From Streptomyces sp. TLI_105 (lineage in GTDB: Bacteria > Actinomycetota > Actinomycetes > Streptomycetales > Streptomycetaceae): a stretch of 64,000 nucleotides of DNA. The position numbers were made by a program, and so were the translations under genes. The notes beneath the pieces are model-generated. The model searched no databases. It was given only the letters and a program-made list of their open reading frames with translations, and had not been told where the DNA came from. The stretch spans positions 1,240,001 through 1,304,000 of the forward strand of contig NZ_FNSM01000001.1 of NCBI RefSeq assembly GCF_900105415.1, given 5' to 3'. Positions 24,715 to 31,357 of the stretch are shown here, in pieces; the first letter of the stretch is position 1; every line of letters starts with the position of its first letter.

Positions 24715-24870
24715 ATGGTTCCCCTTCTTCTCGTTCTCCTTGTGATTCTGGTGCTGTTCGGCGCGGGATTCGCCCTCGACGTGCTCTGGTGGATCGCCAT
24801 CGCCCTGCTCGTGGTGTGGGTGCTCGGCTTCCTGATGAGGAGCGGCGGCGGCCGTTGGTACCGCTGGTGA
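24715..24870 (+). CDS. Short hydrophobic membrane protein (lmo0937/DUF5670 type)
   Basis: This 51-residue protein is almost entirely two transmembrane helices (VPLLLVLLVILVLFGAGFAL and WWIAIALLVVWVLGFLM), ending in GGRWYRW. This fits the lmo0937-like short hydrophobic family. The start is ATG 24715 behind CGGAGG, and a strong terminator follows at 24897. Function unknown; relatives are often stress-induced. Confidence 0.82.
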   Translation: MVPLLLVLLVILVLFGAGFALDVLWWIAIALLVVWVLGFLMRSGGGRWYRW

Positions 24871-24896
24871 ACGGACCCGCGACCCCGAGATCGCAC

Positions 24897-24929
24897 CACC
24901 GCCGCCCCGGACCCTCCGGGGCGGCGGTG
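24897..24929. terminator. Bidirectional intrinsic terminator
   Basis: A perfect 15-bp inverted repeat (24897-24911 and 24915-24929, arm CACCGCCGCCCCGGA) with a CCC loop lies between the convergent membrane-protein gene and the DUF3040 gene. Confidence 0.85.
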
Positions 24930-24956
24930 CGCGGTTCCGGGCCGGAGCCCGTCGCC

Positions 24957-25298
24957 TCACCCGTCCGTCCGTGATCCCGTCGCCCGGCGCTTCGCCCAGC
25001 GGACGACCATGAGCAGCGCCGTGACCAGGGTCAGCACCCATACGAAGGCGAACGCCCAGATGAGCCCCGGCGCCCCGGTGTCGACCGCGAGGACGAGCAG
25101 GGCGAGGGTCATGACGCCGAGCGCCACGACGCCGAGGGAGGGAAGGTGGCGGCGGGCCCGGGAGAGCGAGGGGGCGGGCAGGCGCGGGGTCCGTCGCATC
25201 GTGCGCAGGCGGCGCGCGAGCGATGCGTCCCGACTCAGCTGCTCCTCGATCTCCGCCAGAACGCGCCGCTCGTGCGCCGAGAGCCGGGCCTCGTCCAT
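24957..25298 (-). CDS. DUF3040 membrane protein
   Basis: This 113-residue protein opens with ARLSAHERRVLAEIEEQLSRD, the DUF3040 cytoplasmic helix. Two transmembrane helices (SLGVVALGVMTLALLVLAV and LIWAFAFVWVLTLVTALLMV) and a basic tail follow. ATG 25298 is chosen because AGGAGG lies 8 nt upstream; GTG 25307 is too close to it. The gene is divergent from the sigma factor gene (187 bp apart). Function unknown. Confidence 0.87.
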   Translation of the reverse strand: MDEARLSAHERRVLAEIEEQLSRDASLARRLRTMRRTPRLPAPSLSRARRHLPSLGVVALGVMTLALLVLAVDTGAPGLIWAFAFVWVLTLVTALLMVVRWAKRRATGSRTDG

Positions 25299-25484
25299 CG
25301 CGGACACCTCCTCCCGATCCCTGCGCGCCGACGTGGGCGCGTCGTGTCTCTGCGGGTTCCCCCGCGATTCGTGTCAAACCATCCCAAAAGGGGCATCCTT
25401 TCCTCAGGACGCTCGACCGACGGACCCCGTCGCCGCTCTTCTCGCCGCGGCGCAGGCCCATCGCCCCCCGTCGAAGGAGCCCTC

Positions 25485-26405
25485 ATGTCCACCGCCGGAG
25501 AACGCTCCGACACCCTGCTCACCACCGCAGGCCCCGCCCCCGACACCACGGGGGCCGCCACCCGCCGGGCGGCGCTCGACGGACTGCCCGAGCCCGCGTG
25601 TCCGACCGCCGTCTCCACGGACGACGCCCGGACCCTGTCCGTCGCGCTGTTCTCCCGGCTCCGGGCCCTGGAGGAGGGGACCCCGGAGCACGCGTACGTC
25701 CGCAACACCCTGGTCGAGCTCAACCTCAGCCTCGTCAAGTTCGCCGCCCGGAGGTTCCGGAACCGCGCCGAGCCCGTCGAGGACATCGTCCAGGTCGGCA
25801 CGATCGGCCTGATCAAGGCGATCGACCGCTTCGACCCCGACCGCACCGTCGACTTCTCCGCCTTCGCGCTCCCCACCATCGTCGGCGAGATGAAGCGGTT
25901 CTTCCGGGACACCAGCTGGGCCGTACGGGTCCCCCGCCGGCTCCAGGAGCTGCGGATCGACCTCGCGAAGGCGGCCGACGCCCTGGAACAGGGCCTCGGA
26001 CGCCGCCCCACCCGGGCGGAACTGGCCGCACAGCTGCACCTCACGGAGGAGGAGGTCTCCGAGGGCCAGCTCGCGGCACACGGCTACGCGGCCCGGTCCC
26101 TGGACCTCCCCGCAGGCGACGAGGACGCCGCGCCCGGCGCGGGCGCCCGTCACCTGGCCAGCGCGGAACCCTCGTACGAGCTGATCGAGTCGCTGACGGC
26201 GCTGCGGCCGCTGCTCGCCCGGCTCGACGACCGCGACCGGCGCATCCTGGAACTCCGCTTCGGCGAGGAGCTCACCCAGGCGGAGATAGGCCACCGGATC
26301 GGCCTCTCCCAGATGCACGTCTCGCGCCTGCTCACGCGCATCCTCGGCGAACTCAAGGACGGCCTCCTCCAGGACGACGCCACGGCGGACGGCACGGACG
26401 GCTGA
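25485..26405 (+). CDS. SigB/SigF-type RNA polymerase sigma factor
   Basis: This 306-residue group 3 sigma-70 factor starts at ATG 25485 behind GAAGGAG. Region 2 includes LVEFNL-like LVELNLSLVKFAARRF, then EDIVQVGTIGLIKAIDRFDP and FSAFALPTIVGEMKRFFRD (2.3-2.4). Region 3 contains VPRRLQELRIDLAKAADAL. Region 4 contains LDDRDRRILELRFGEELTQAEIGHRIGLSQMHVSRLLTRIL. The pattern is that of the Streptomyces SigB/F/G/H/I group, which reads GNNT/GGGTA promoters. No anti-sigma gene is adjacent; the nearest candidates are the STAS and ATPase genes at 30.3-31.3 kb. Confidence 0.93.
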   Translation: MSTAGERSDTLLTTAGPAPDTTGAATRRAALDGLPEPACPTAVSTDDARTLSVALFSRLRALEEGTPEHAYVRNTLVELNLSLVKFAARRFRNRAEPVEDIVQVGTIGLIKAIDRFDPDRTVDFSAFALPTIVGEMKRFFRDTSWAVRVPRRLQELRIDLAKAADALEQGLGRRPTRAELAAQLHLTEEEVSEGQLAAHGYAARSLDLPAGDEDAAPGAGARHLASAEPSYELIESLTALRPLLARLDDRDRRILELRFGEELTQAEIGHRIGLSQMHVSRLLTRILGELKDGLLQDDATADGTDG

Positions 26406-26448
26406 CCGTCCGGCCCCGCGCGGCCCGAATCGGCCGACCGTCCGAAGA

Positions 26449-26676
26449 ATGGCCGCCGGGATCCGGGGCAGCCGCCGTCACGTGGCGAAGCAGCATCACG
26501 AGGACGACGGACCCGACCGCTCCCAGGTACCGCCCGAGGAGTCGATGGACGAGGTGGCGACCAGGATCCGGAAGGAGGTCGGGGAAGCGGCCCGACGTCT
26601 GCGCCGCGACGCGGCGCGGTTCGAGAAGGGGCCGCCGCCCGACCAGGGGAACGAGGACGGGGCCCGGCACGCCTAG
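26449..26676 (+). CDS. Small hydrophilic protein (start uncertain)
   Basis: A frame of up to 75 residues runs from ATG 26449. It lacks a Shine-Dalgarno there. An internal ATG at 26545 (MDEVATRIRKEVGEAARRLRRDAARFE) has GAGGAG just upstream and would give a 43-residue helical charged peptide. The stop codon sits in the loop of the terminator hairpin at 26659-26690. No known family. It is included because it lies between the sigma gene and a strong terminator. Confidence 0.4.
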   Translation: MAAGIRGSRRHVAKQHHEDDGPDRSQVPPEESMDEVATRIRKEVGEAARRLRRDAARFEKGPPPDQGNEDGARHA

Positions 26677-26690
26677 GCGTGCCGGGCCCC
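26659..26690. terminator. Intrinsic terminator
   Basis: A perfect 15-bp stem (26659-26673 and 26676-26690, arm GGGGCCCGGCACGCC) has a 2-nt TA loop, which forms part of the preceding small gene's TAG stop. It separates the sigma-factor transcript from the TPP-enzyme gene. Confidence 0.85.
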
Positions 26691-26747
26691 GTCCGCCGTG
26701 ATGCCGCCGTGGACCGACGGGCAGCACACGGACGAAGGAGGCGTGCC

Positions 26748-28544
26748 ATGAGCGGGCCGCAGGTGTCGGACCGGATCCTCGAACGGCTGCGGGAATGGGG
26801 CGTCACCCACGTCTTCGGCTATCCCGGCGACGGGATCAACGGACTCCTCGCCGCCTGGGGGCGGGCCGGTGACGAGCCACGGTTCGTCCAGGCCCGGCAC
26901 GAGGAGATGGCGGCCTTCGAGGCCGTCGGCTACGCGAAGTTCTCCGGAGGGCTCGGCGTGTGCGTCGCCACCTCCGGACCGGGCGCGGTCCATCTGCTCA
27001 ACGGGCTGTACGACGCCAAGCTGGACCACGTGCCGGTGGTGGCGCTCGTCGGCCAGACCGACCGCAGCGCCATGGGCGGCTCGTACCAGCAGGAAATCGA
27101 CCTGCACAGCCTCTTCAAGGACGTCGCCTCCGACTATCTGGAGACGGTCACCGTGCCGGAACAGCTGCCGAACGTGCTGGACCGGGCGATCCGCACCGCC
27201 TTCGCCCGCCGGGCGCCGACCGCGCTGATCGTTCCGGCCGACGTCCAGGAGCTGGAGTACAGTCCGCCGACGCACGCCCACAAGATGGTGCCGTCCAGCC
27301 TCGACGTGAGCGGCTGGACGCCGGTACCCGACGAGGAGTCGCTGCGGCGCGCGGCCGAGCTCCTCGACGCGGGCGAGCGGGTGGCCATGCTCGTCGGCCA
27401 GGGCGCCGCCGGGGCCCGCGCCGAGGTCGTGGAGACGGCCGAGCGGCTCGGCGCCGGCGTGGCGAAGGCGCTGCTCGGCCTGGACGTGCTGAGCGACGAA
27501 CTGCCGTACGTGACGGGGTCGATCGGGCTGCTCGGCTCCCGTCCCTCCTACGAGCTGATGCGGGAGTGCGACACGCTGCTGACGATCGGCTCCAACTTCC
27601 CGTACTCCGAGTTCCTGCCGCCGTACGGGCAGGCGAGGGCCGTGCAGATCGACATCGAGCCGCACATGGTCGGGCTGCGCTACCCGTACGAGGTGAACCT
27701 CGTCGGCGACGCGGCGGCCACGCTCCGCGCACTGCTGCCGCTGCTGTCGCGGAAGGAGGACCGGGAGTGGCAGGAGTCGGTCGTGGCCGGGACGCGTCGC
27801 TGGCGGAGCGTGATGGAGCGCAGGGCGGAGGTGGCCGCCGATCCCGTCAATCCCGAGCTCGTCGCCCATGCCCTCGACCCGCTGCTGCCGGAGGACGCGA
27901 TGATCACCGCCGACGCCGGCTCGGTGGCGAACTGGTACGCCCGGCACGTGCGGATGCGGGGGCGGATGCGCGGCTCGCTGTCGGGCACGCTCGCCTCCAT
28001 GGGCAGCGCGATGCCGTACGCGATCGGCGCCAAGTTCGCCCACCCGGACCGTCCCGTGATCGCGCTGGTGGGCGACGGCGCGATGCAGATGAACGGCCTC
28101 GCCGAACTGGTGACCGTGGCGAAGTACGCGGACGGGTGGGCCGACCCCCGGTTCGTCGTGGCCGTCTGGAACAACCACGACCTCAGCCAGGTGAGCTGGG
28201 AGATGCGGGCCATGGGCGGCTCTCCTCCCTTCGAGGCCTCCCAGTCGATCCCCGACGTGCAGTACGCGGCCTTCGCGCGTTCGCTCGGCATGGAGGGCGT
28301 CCGGGTCACCGGTCCGGACGGCGTCGAGAGCGCCTGGCGCGCGGCGCTCACGGCGGACGGACCGACCGTCCTGGACTTCCGCACCGATCCCGACGTGCCG
28401 CCGATCCCGCCGCACTCGACCTGGGACCAGATCGAGGACACGCTGGCCTCGCTCGCCCGGGCCGACGGCGGGCGGGCCCACCTGGTCAAACAGGGCCTGA
28501 AGGCGAAGATGCAGGAGTTCCTGCCCGGCCGGGGCGGGCGGTGA
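26748..28544 (+). CDS. TPP-dependent pyruvate oxidase/dehydrogenase-like enzyme
   Basis: This 598-residue enzyme starts at ATG 26748 behind GAAGGAGG. It has the three domains of the acetolactate synthase/pyruvate oxidase family: Pyr (HVFGYPGDGINGLL; catalytic Glu in QARHEEMAAFEAVGYAKFSG), a central FAD-like fold (about 190-330) and PP (VGDGAMQMNGLAELVT to VAVWNNHD, the Mg/TPP motif GDG-N-NN). It resembles pyruvate:quinone oxidase PoxB, but lacks an obvious amphipathic membrane helix at the end (LKAKMQEFLPGRG). It would give acetate or acetyl phosphate from pyruvate. A truncated paralogue is at 20916. Confidence 0.9.
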   Translation: MSGPQVSDRILERLREWGVTHVFGYPGDGINGLLAAWGRAGDEPRFVQARHEEMAAFEAVGYAKFSGGLGVCVATSGPGAVHLLNGLYDAKLDHVPVVALVGQTDRSAMGGSYQQEIDLHSLFKDVASDYLETVTVPEQLPNVLDRAIRTAFARRAPTALIVPADVQELEYSPPTHAHKMVPSSLDVSGWTPVPDEESLRRAAELLDAGERVAMLVGQGAAGARAEVVETAERLGAGVAKALLGLDVLSDELPYVTGSIGLLGSRPSYELMRECDTLLTIGSNFPYSEFLPPYGQARAVQIDIEPHMVGLRYPYEVNLVGDAAATLRALLPLLSRKEDREWQESVVAGTRRWRSVMERRAEVAADPVNPELVAHALDPLLPEDAMITADAGSVANWYARHVRMRGRMRGSLSGTLASMGSAMPYAIGAKFAHPDRPVIALVGDGAMQMNGLAELVTVAKYADGWADPRFVVAVWNNHDLSQVSWEMRAMGGSPPFEASQSIPDVQYAAFARSLGMEGVRVTGPDGVESAWRAALTADGPTVLDFRTDPDVPPIPPHSTWDQIEDTLASLARADGGRAHLVKQGLKAKMQEFLPGRGGR

Positions 28545-28639
28545 CAGCCGTGCGCCCGGCGTCCTGACCCGGGCCCCGCACGGGGGCGCCCCCACCCGGC
28601 CCGCGCACGGGAGCGGCCTCCCCCCGGGCCCTGCGCCAC

Positions 28640-28980
28640 GCGCGGGCGGGCGGGCGGCTGCAGCGGACCCTGTCCCTGGCGACCGGCACCGGGGCGGCGA
28701 TCATGGCGGCGGCCGCCCGCACCATGAAGGACATCCTCGCGGCCGCGGGGGCGACCGATCCGGTGACCATCGAGCGGTACGCGCACCTGGTGGGCGGCTG
28801 CCGGACGGCCTCCCGGCCCGAGGACGACGTGGTCGACGCGTCGCTGCGCACCTTCCCCTGCCCCACCCGCTGGTGACCGACGGGATCGTGCCGCCCACCC
28901 AGGGCGCCGCGAACACCGCCCTGACGCTCATGGCGCTCGCCGACCGGGCGGCGGAGCTGCCGGCCTCCGGCGCCCGCTCC
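28640..28980 (+). pseudogene. GMC-family oxidoreductase remnant (C-terminus only)
   Basis: In one frame, AAARTMKDILAAAGATDPV and ERYAHLVGGCRTASRPEDD lead to VVDASLRTFP and a premature stop. After a shift near 28857, HPLVTDGIVPPTQGAANTALTLMALADRAAEL continues. This is the order of the glucose-methanol-choline oxidoreductase C-terminus: the HxxGGCR segment, then VTDGSVxPTQGAANPALT with the FAD- and substrate-site residues. The catalytic His/Asn position reads AANT. The N-terminal FAD domain is absent. No start or Shine-Dalgarno is seen. Confidence 0.75.
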
Positions 28981-29202
28981 GGGCTCGGATCCCCCGGAAG
29001 GCGGGCACGAGCGCCTCCGGCCCCCGAGTGGCTTCGGCCCGCCGCGCCCGCCCGAGCCCCGGGGCCCGGTCTCTCGGCACACCGCGCCCCGCACCTCCAC
29101 TCCCGTCCGGCGGGCGCGGCGCGGTACCAAGCGGGCCGAGGAGCGGCACGGTGCGCCCGACGGGCGCCGGCAGGTGTCGGCGCCCGACGGGCGGGGGCCG
29201 GG
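28981..29202. other. Intergenic region with a hairpin
   Basis: About 220 bp of GC-rich sequence lie between the GMC remnant and the RhoGDI-like gene. No coding signal is seen; the only structure is the hairpin at 29162-29185. Confidence 0.4.
29162..29185 (-). terminator. Possible terminator of the RhoGDI-like gene
   Basis: An 8-bp stem GGGCGCCG/CGGCGCCC (29162-29169, 29178-29185) with an 8-nt loop lies just downstream of the minus-strand stop at 29203. There is no T tract, so this is a moderate call. Confidence 0.5.
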
Positions 29203-29697
29203 TCACGCGGCCACGGGGCCGTTCGGGGTCTCCGTCGCGGGCGGCGGGGCGGCGGACGTACGCGGCGGGGACGCGGCGGGCTCCGGCTCGGTCGGCCGGA
29301 CCGGCTGTTGAACCGGCTGGTGGACGAGACGGAACCGGTGGTGCTCCCGGCCGATCACCCGCCCGGTGGAGTCGGTGAAACGGCCCGTGACCTCGTAGAC
29401 GCCGCAGTTGGCCCGGCCGACGGGCAGCCGCTCGGGCGGCAGGTGGACCTCGTACGGCCCGCCCGCCCGGTATCCGCCGAGCGTGGTCCGGGTGGTGGCG
29501 ATCACCCTCCCGGCGTATCTGCGGGTCTCCTCGAAGACCAGTCCGTCGACCGCCTCGCCCACGCGGAAGGCGAGGGCGACGCTGATCGTCCCGCCCTCCG
29601 GCAGCTCGACGGGGTCGCCGTCGCCGTCCAGGGGCAGCACGGCCGTCCCCCGCTCCTCCTGGGCCAGGCTCACGCGCATCAGCTCGAAGGGTGCCAT
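29203..29697 (-). CDS. RhoGDI-like immunoglobulin-fold protein
   Basis: This 164-residue protein has a core (about 20-125) that follows the C-terminal beta sandwich of Rho GDP-dissociation inhibitor. GGTISVALAFRVGEAVDGLVF is followed by RYAGRVIATTRTTLGGYRAGG, PYEVHLPPERLPVGR and YEVTGRFTDSTGRVIG. These match, in order, the eukaryotic EFKV..SGLKY, the GSY turn, PYEF and GSY..KSKFIDDD elements. The last 40 residues are a Pro/Ala-rich disordered tail. No prenylated small GTPase is present here, so a GTPase partner is not implied. The gene follows the universal stress protein gene by 7 bp and is probably co-transcribed from its SigB-like promoter. Confidence 0.65.
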   Translation of the reverse strand: MAPFELMRVSLAQEERGTAVLPLDGDGDPVELPEGGTISVALAFRVGEAVDGLVFEETRRYAGRVIATTRTTLGGYRAGGPYEVHLPPERLPVGRANCGVYEVTGRFTDSTGRVIGREHHRFRLVHQPVQQPVRPTEPEPAASPPRTSAAPPPATETPNGPVAA

Positions 29698-29704
29698 GAC
29701 GTTC

Positions 29705-30157
29705 TCACGTCCTCTCGGTGGCGTCCGGGCGGACGATGACGACGGGGCAGGGCGCGTGCAGGGCGCACTGCTGGCTGACGGAGCCCAGGAGCAGGCTGGT
29801 GAACCCGCCGCGGCCCCTGCTGCCCACCACGAGGAGCTCCGCGCCCGACGCCGCCTCCGTCAGGACCTCGGCCGGGTTGCCGCGCACCACGTGCTCGCGC
29901 AGCCGCACGTCGTCGGCCCCGACGAGGACGGTCTGGATCTCGTCGGCCAGCGCCCGCTCCGCCTGGACGCCGTCGAAGCCGGTGTCCACCGGGGGAGCCG
30001 ACCAGCCCGCGACTCCGGGCAGCTCGTAGGCCGCCACCGCGTCCACGGCGGCCCCGGTCAGCCGGGCGTGACGCACCGCCCACCGCAGCGCCTCGTAGGA
30101 GGCCGGAGACCCGTCGATCCCGACCACCACGCGGCGGCCCTGCCCCTGGGTGTCCAT
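29705..30157 (-). CDS. Universal stress protein
   Basis: This 150-residue single UspA domain starts at ATG 30157 behind GGAGGGAG. It has VVVGIDGSPASYEALRWAV at the N-terminus and the ATP-binding loop VVGSRGRGGFTSLLLGSVSQQ near residue 115 (G-2x-G-9x-G-S), so it should bind ATP. It is about 60-65% identical by eye to the second USP at 37656; the WSAPPVD, VVRGNPAEVL and CPVVIVR stretches are shared. It heads a two-gene unit with the RhoGDI-like gene under a SigB-like promoter. Confidence 0.93.
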   Translation of the reverse strand: MDTQGQGRRVVVGIDGSPASYEALRWAVRHARLTGAAVDAVAAYELPGVAGWSAPPVDTGFDGVQAERALADEIQTVLVGADDVRLREHVVRGNPAEVLTEAASGAELLVVGSRGRGGFTSLLLGSVSQQCALHAPCPVVIVRPDATERT

Positions 30158-30185
30158 CCTCGACTCCCTCCTGCCTCCCCGGCGG

Positions 30186-30210
30186 CTACCCCGGGAGCGG
30201 ATTCGTAGAC
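30186..30210 (-). promoter_or_regulatory. SigB-like promoter of the first universal stress protein
   Basis: On the minus strand GTCT (30210-30207), a 15-bp spacer and GGGTAG (30191-30186) lie 28 nt before ATG 30157. Confidence 0.62.
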
Positions 30211-30352
30211 CCCGGGGCGGACCGAACACGCTCCGGATGTCATAAACGGGTGAAAAGGGGCAGGAGTGAGGTAGGAGCTTCTGGCCGCGGGGGCATCCGG
30301 CACCAGAGGTGTCCGATGTCAGAGGTGTCCGGATTCATGCGCGAGGAGACGG

Positions 30353-30757
30353 GTGAGCCCCATGGAGGCTGTGAGCCGAACGGGAGAGGCCAGGGCCTCG
30401 CGGGAGGACCGCCTCCTGGTGGTGAACCGGGGCGGCGGACGTCCCGGGACCGTCCTCCTGACCCTCGACGGCGAGCTCGACCACGACACCGTGAAACCCC
30501 TCCGGACGGCACTGGAGGAGAGCACGGGGGCCGCGCGCGTCGTCGTCGACTGCTCGGGACTGCGGTTCTGCGACTCGACCGGCCTGAACGTGCTCCTGCG
30601 GACGCGGCTGCGGCTGCTGACGGAGGGAGGGCGGATGGATCTGGCCGGGCTGCGGTCGCCGGTGCGCCGCATCTTCGAGATCACCGGCGCGCTGAACGTC
30701 TTCCGGGTGTACGACGACGCCGACGCCGCCCTCGCGGACACCGGCACCGGGAACTGA
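30353..30757 (+). CDS. STAS-domain anti-sigma factor antagonist
   Basis: This 134-residue RsbV/SpoIIAA-like protein has the phosphorylatable serine in the classic motif VVVDCSGLRFCDSTGLNVLL (DSTGL, Ser near residue 80). The start is taken at GTG 30353, four bases after AGGAG; ATG 30362 is also possible. When dephosphorylated by an SpoIIE-type phosphatase it should bind an RsbW-like kinase and release a sigma factor. The RsbW-like ATPase is the next gene (58 bp) and a SpoIIE phosphatase lies at 34409. Confidence 0.92.
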   Translation: MSPMEAVSRTGEARASREDRLLVVNRGGGRPGTVLLTLDGELDHDTVKPLRTALEESTGAARVVVDCSGLRFCDSTGLNVLLRTRLRLLTEGGRMDLAGLRSPVRRIFEITGALNVFRVYDDADAALADTGTGN

Positions 30758-30815
30758 CGCCAGGAAGTTTCCGCACCGCGCGATTCGGCGGGCGGGACCG
30801 GGGAAGCAGCCCCTC

Positions 30816-31265
30816 ATGACCGGCCCACCCATCCGGCATGCGACCACTCGTACCCGCCGCTACGAGCTGGCGGGGGGCGACGGAGTGGTACGGGAATGCC
30901 GTGATCTCGCCCAACGGGCCCTGAGCGAATGGTTCGGGGCCGCCGGGGAGCCGGGGCGGGTCCCCGTCGAGGACACCCTGCTGCTGGTCTCCGAGGTCGT
31001 CACCAACGCCTTCACCCACGGCGGCGTCCCGTACGAGCTGCGGCTCGACGGCGCCGACGGCCGGCTGTGGGTCCAGGTCAGCGACACGAGCCCGGCACGC
31101 CCCCGGCCCCACGGACGGCACCGTCCGAGCCTCCCCTCCGGCCACGGCCTCTACCTCCTGGAGCGGCTGGCGGCGGCCTGGGGCTGCGTCCCCCGGGCCC
31201 GCGGCAAGGCCGTCTGGTTCGAGGTGGAGGTGACGGCCCGGCCCGACGAACGGGACCCGGCCTGA
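30816..31265 (+). CDS. RsbW-like anti-sigma serine kinase (HATPase domain)
   Basis: This 149-residue GHKL ATPase of the RsbW/SpoIIAB type carries the N box LLLVSEVVTNAFTHGG (Asn near 62), the G1 region VQVSDTSPARPRP and the G2 region SGHGLYLLERLAAAWG. It probably phosphorylates the STAS protein encoded just upstream and may sequester a sigma factor. The SigB/F-type factor at 25485 is the only candidate in the window, which is inference. Streptomyces has dozens of such proteins, so the partner needs testing. Confidence 0.9.
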   Translation: MTGPPIRHATTRTRRYELAGGDGVVRECRDLAQRALSEWFGAAGEPGRVPVEDTLLLVSEVVTNAFTHGGVPYELRLDGADGRLWVQVSDTSPARPRPHGRHRPSLPSGHGLYLLERLAAAWGCVPRARGKAVWFEVEVTARPDERDPA

Positions 31266-31357
31266 TCCGAGGGGCACCCCCTAGAGTGGAGGGTGAGGCG
31301 GGACCTGCGTGCACCCCGCGCCCGGGCCCGTGCCGCTCACCCTGTGCGAGGTCGTTC

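Noticed and set aside
26673..28595. Minus-strand frame of 640 codons opposite the TPP enzyme
   Set aside because: It is the mirror of a highly GC3-biased gene; the plus strand holds all TPP-enzyme motifs.
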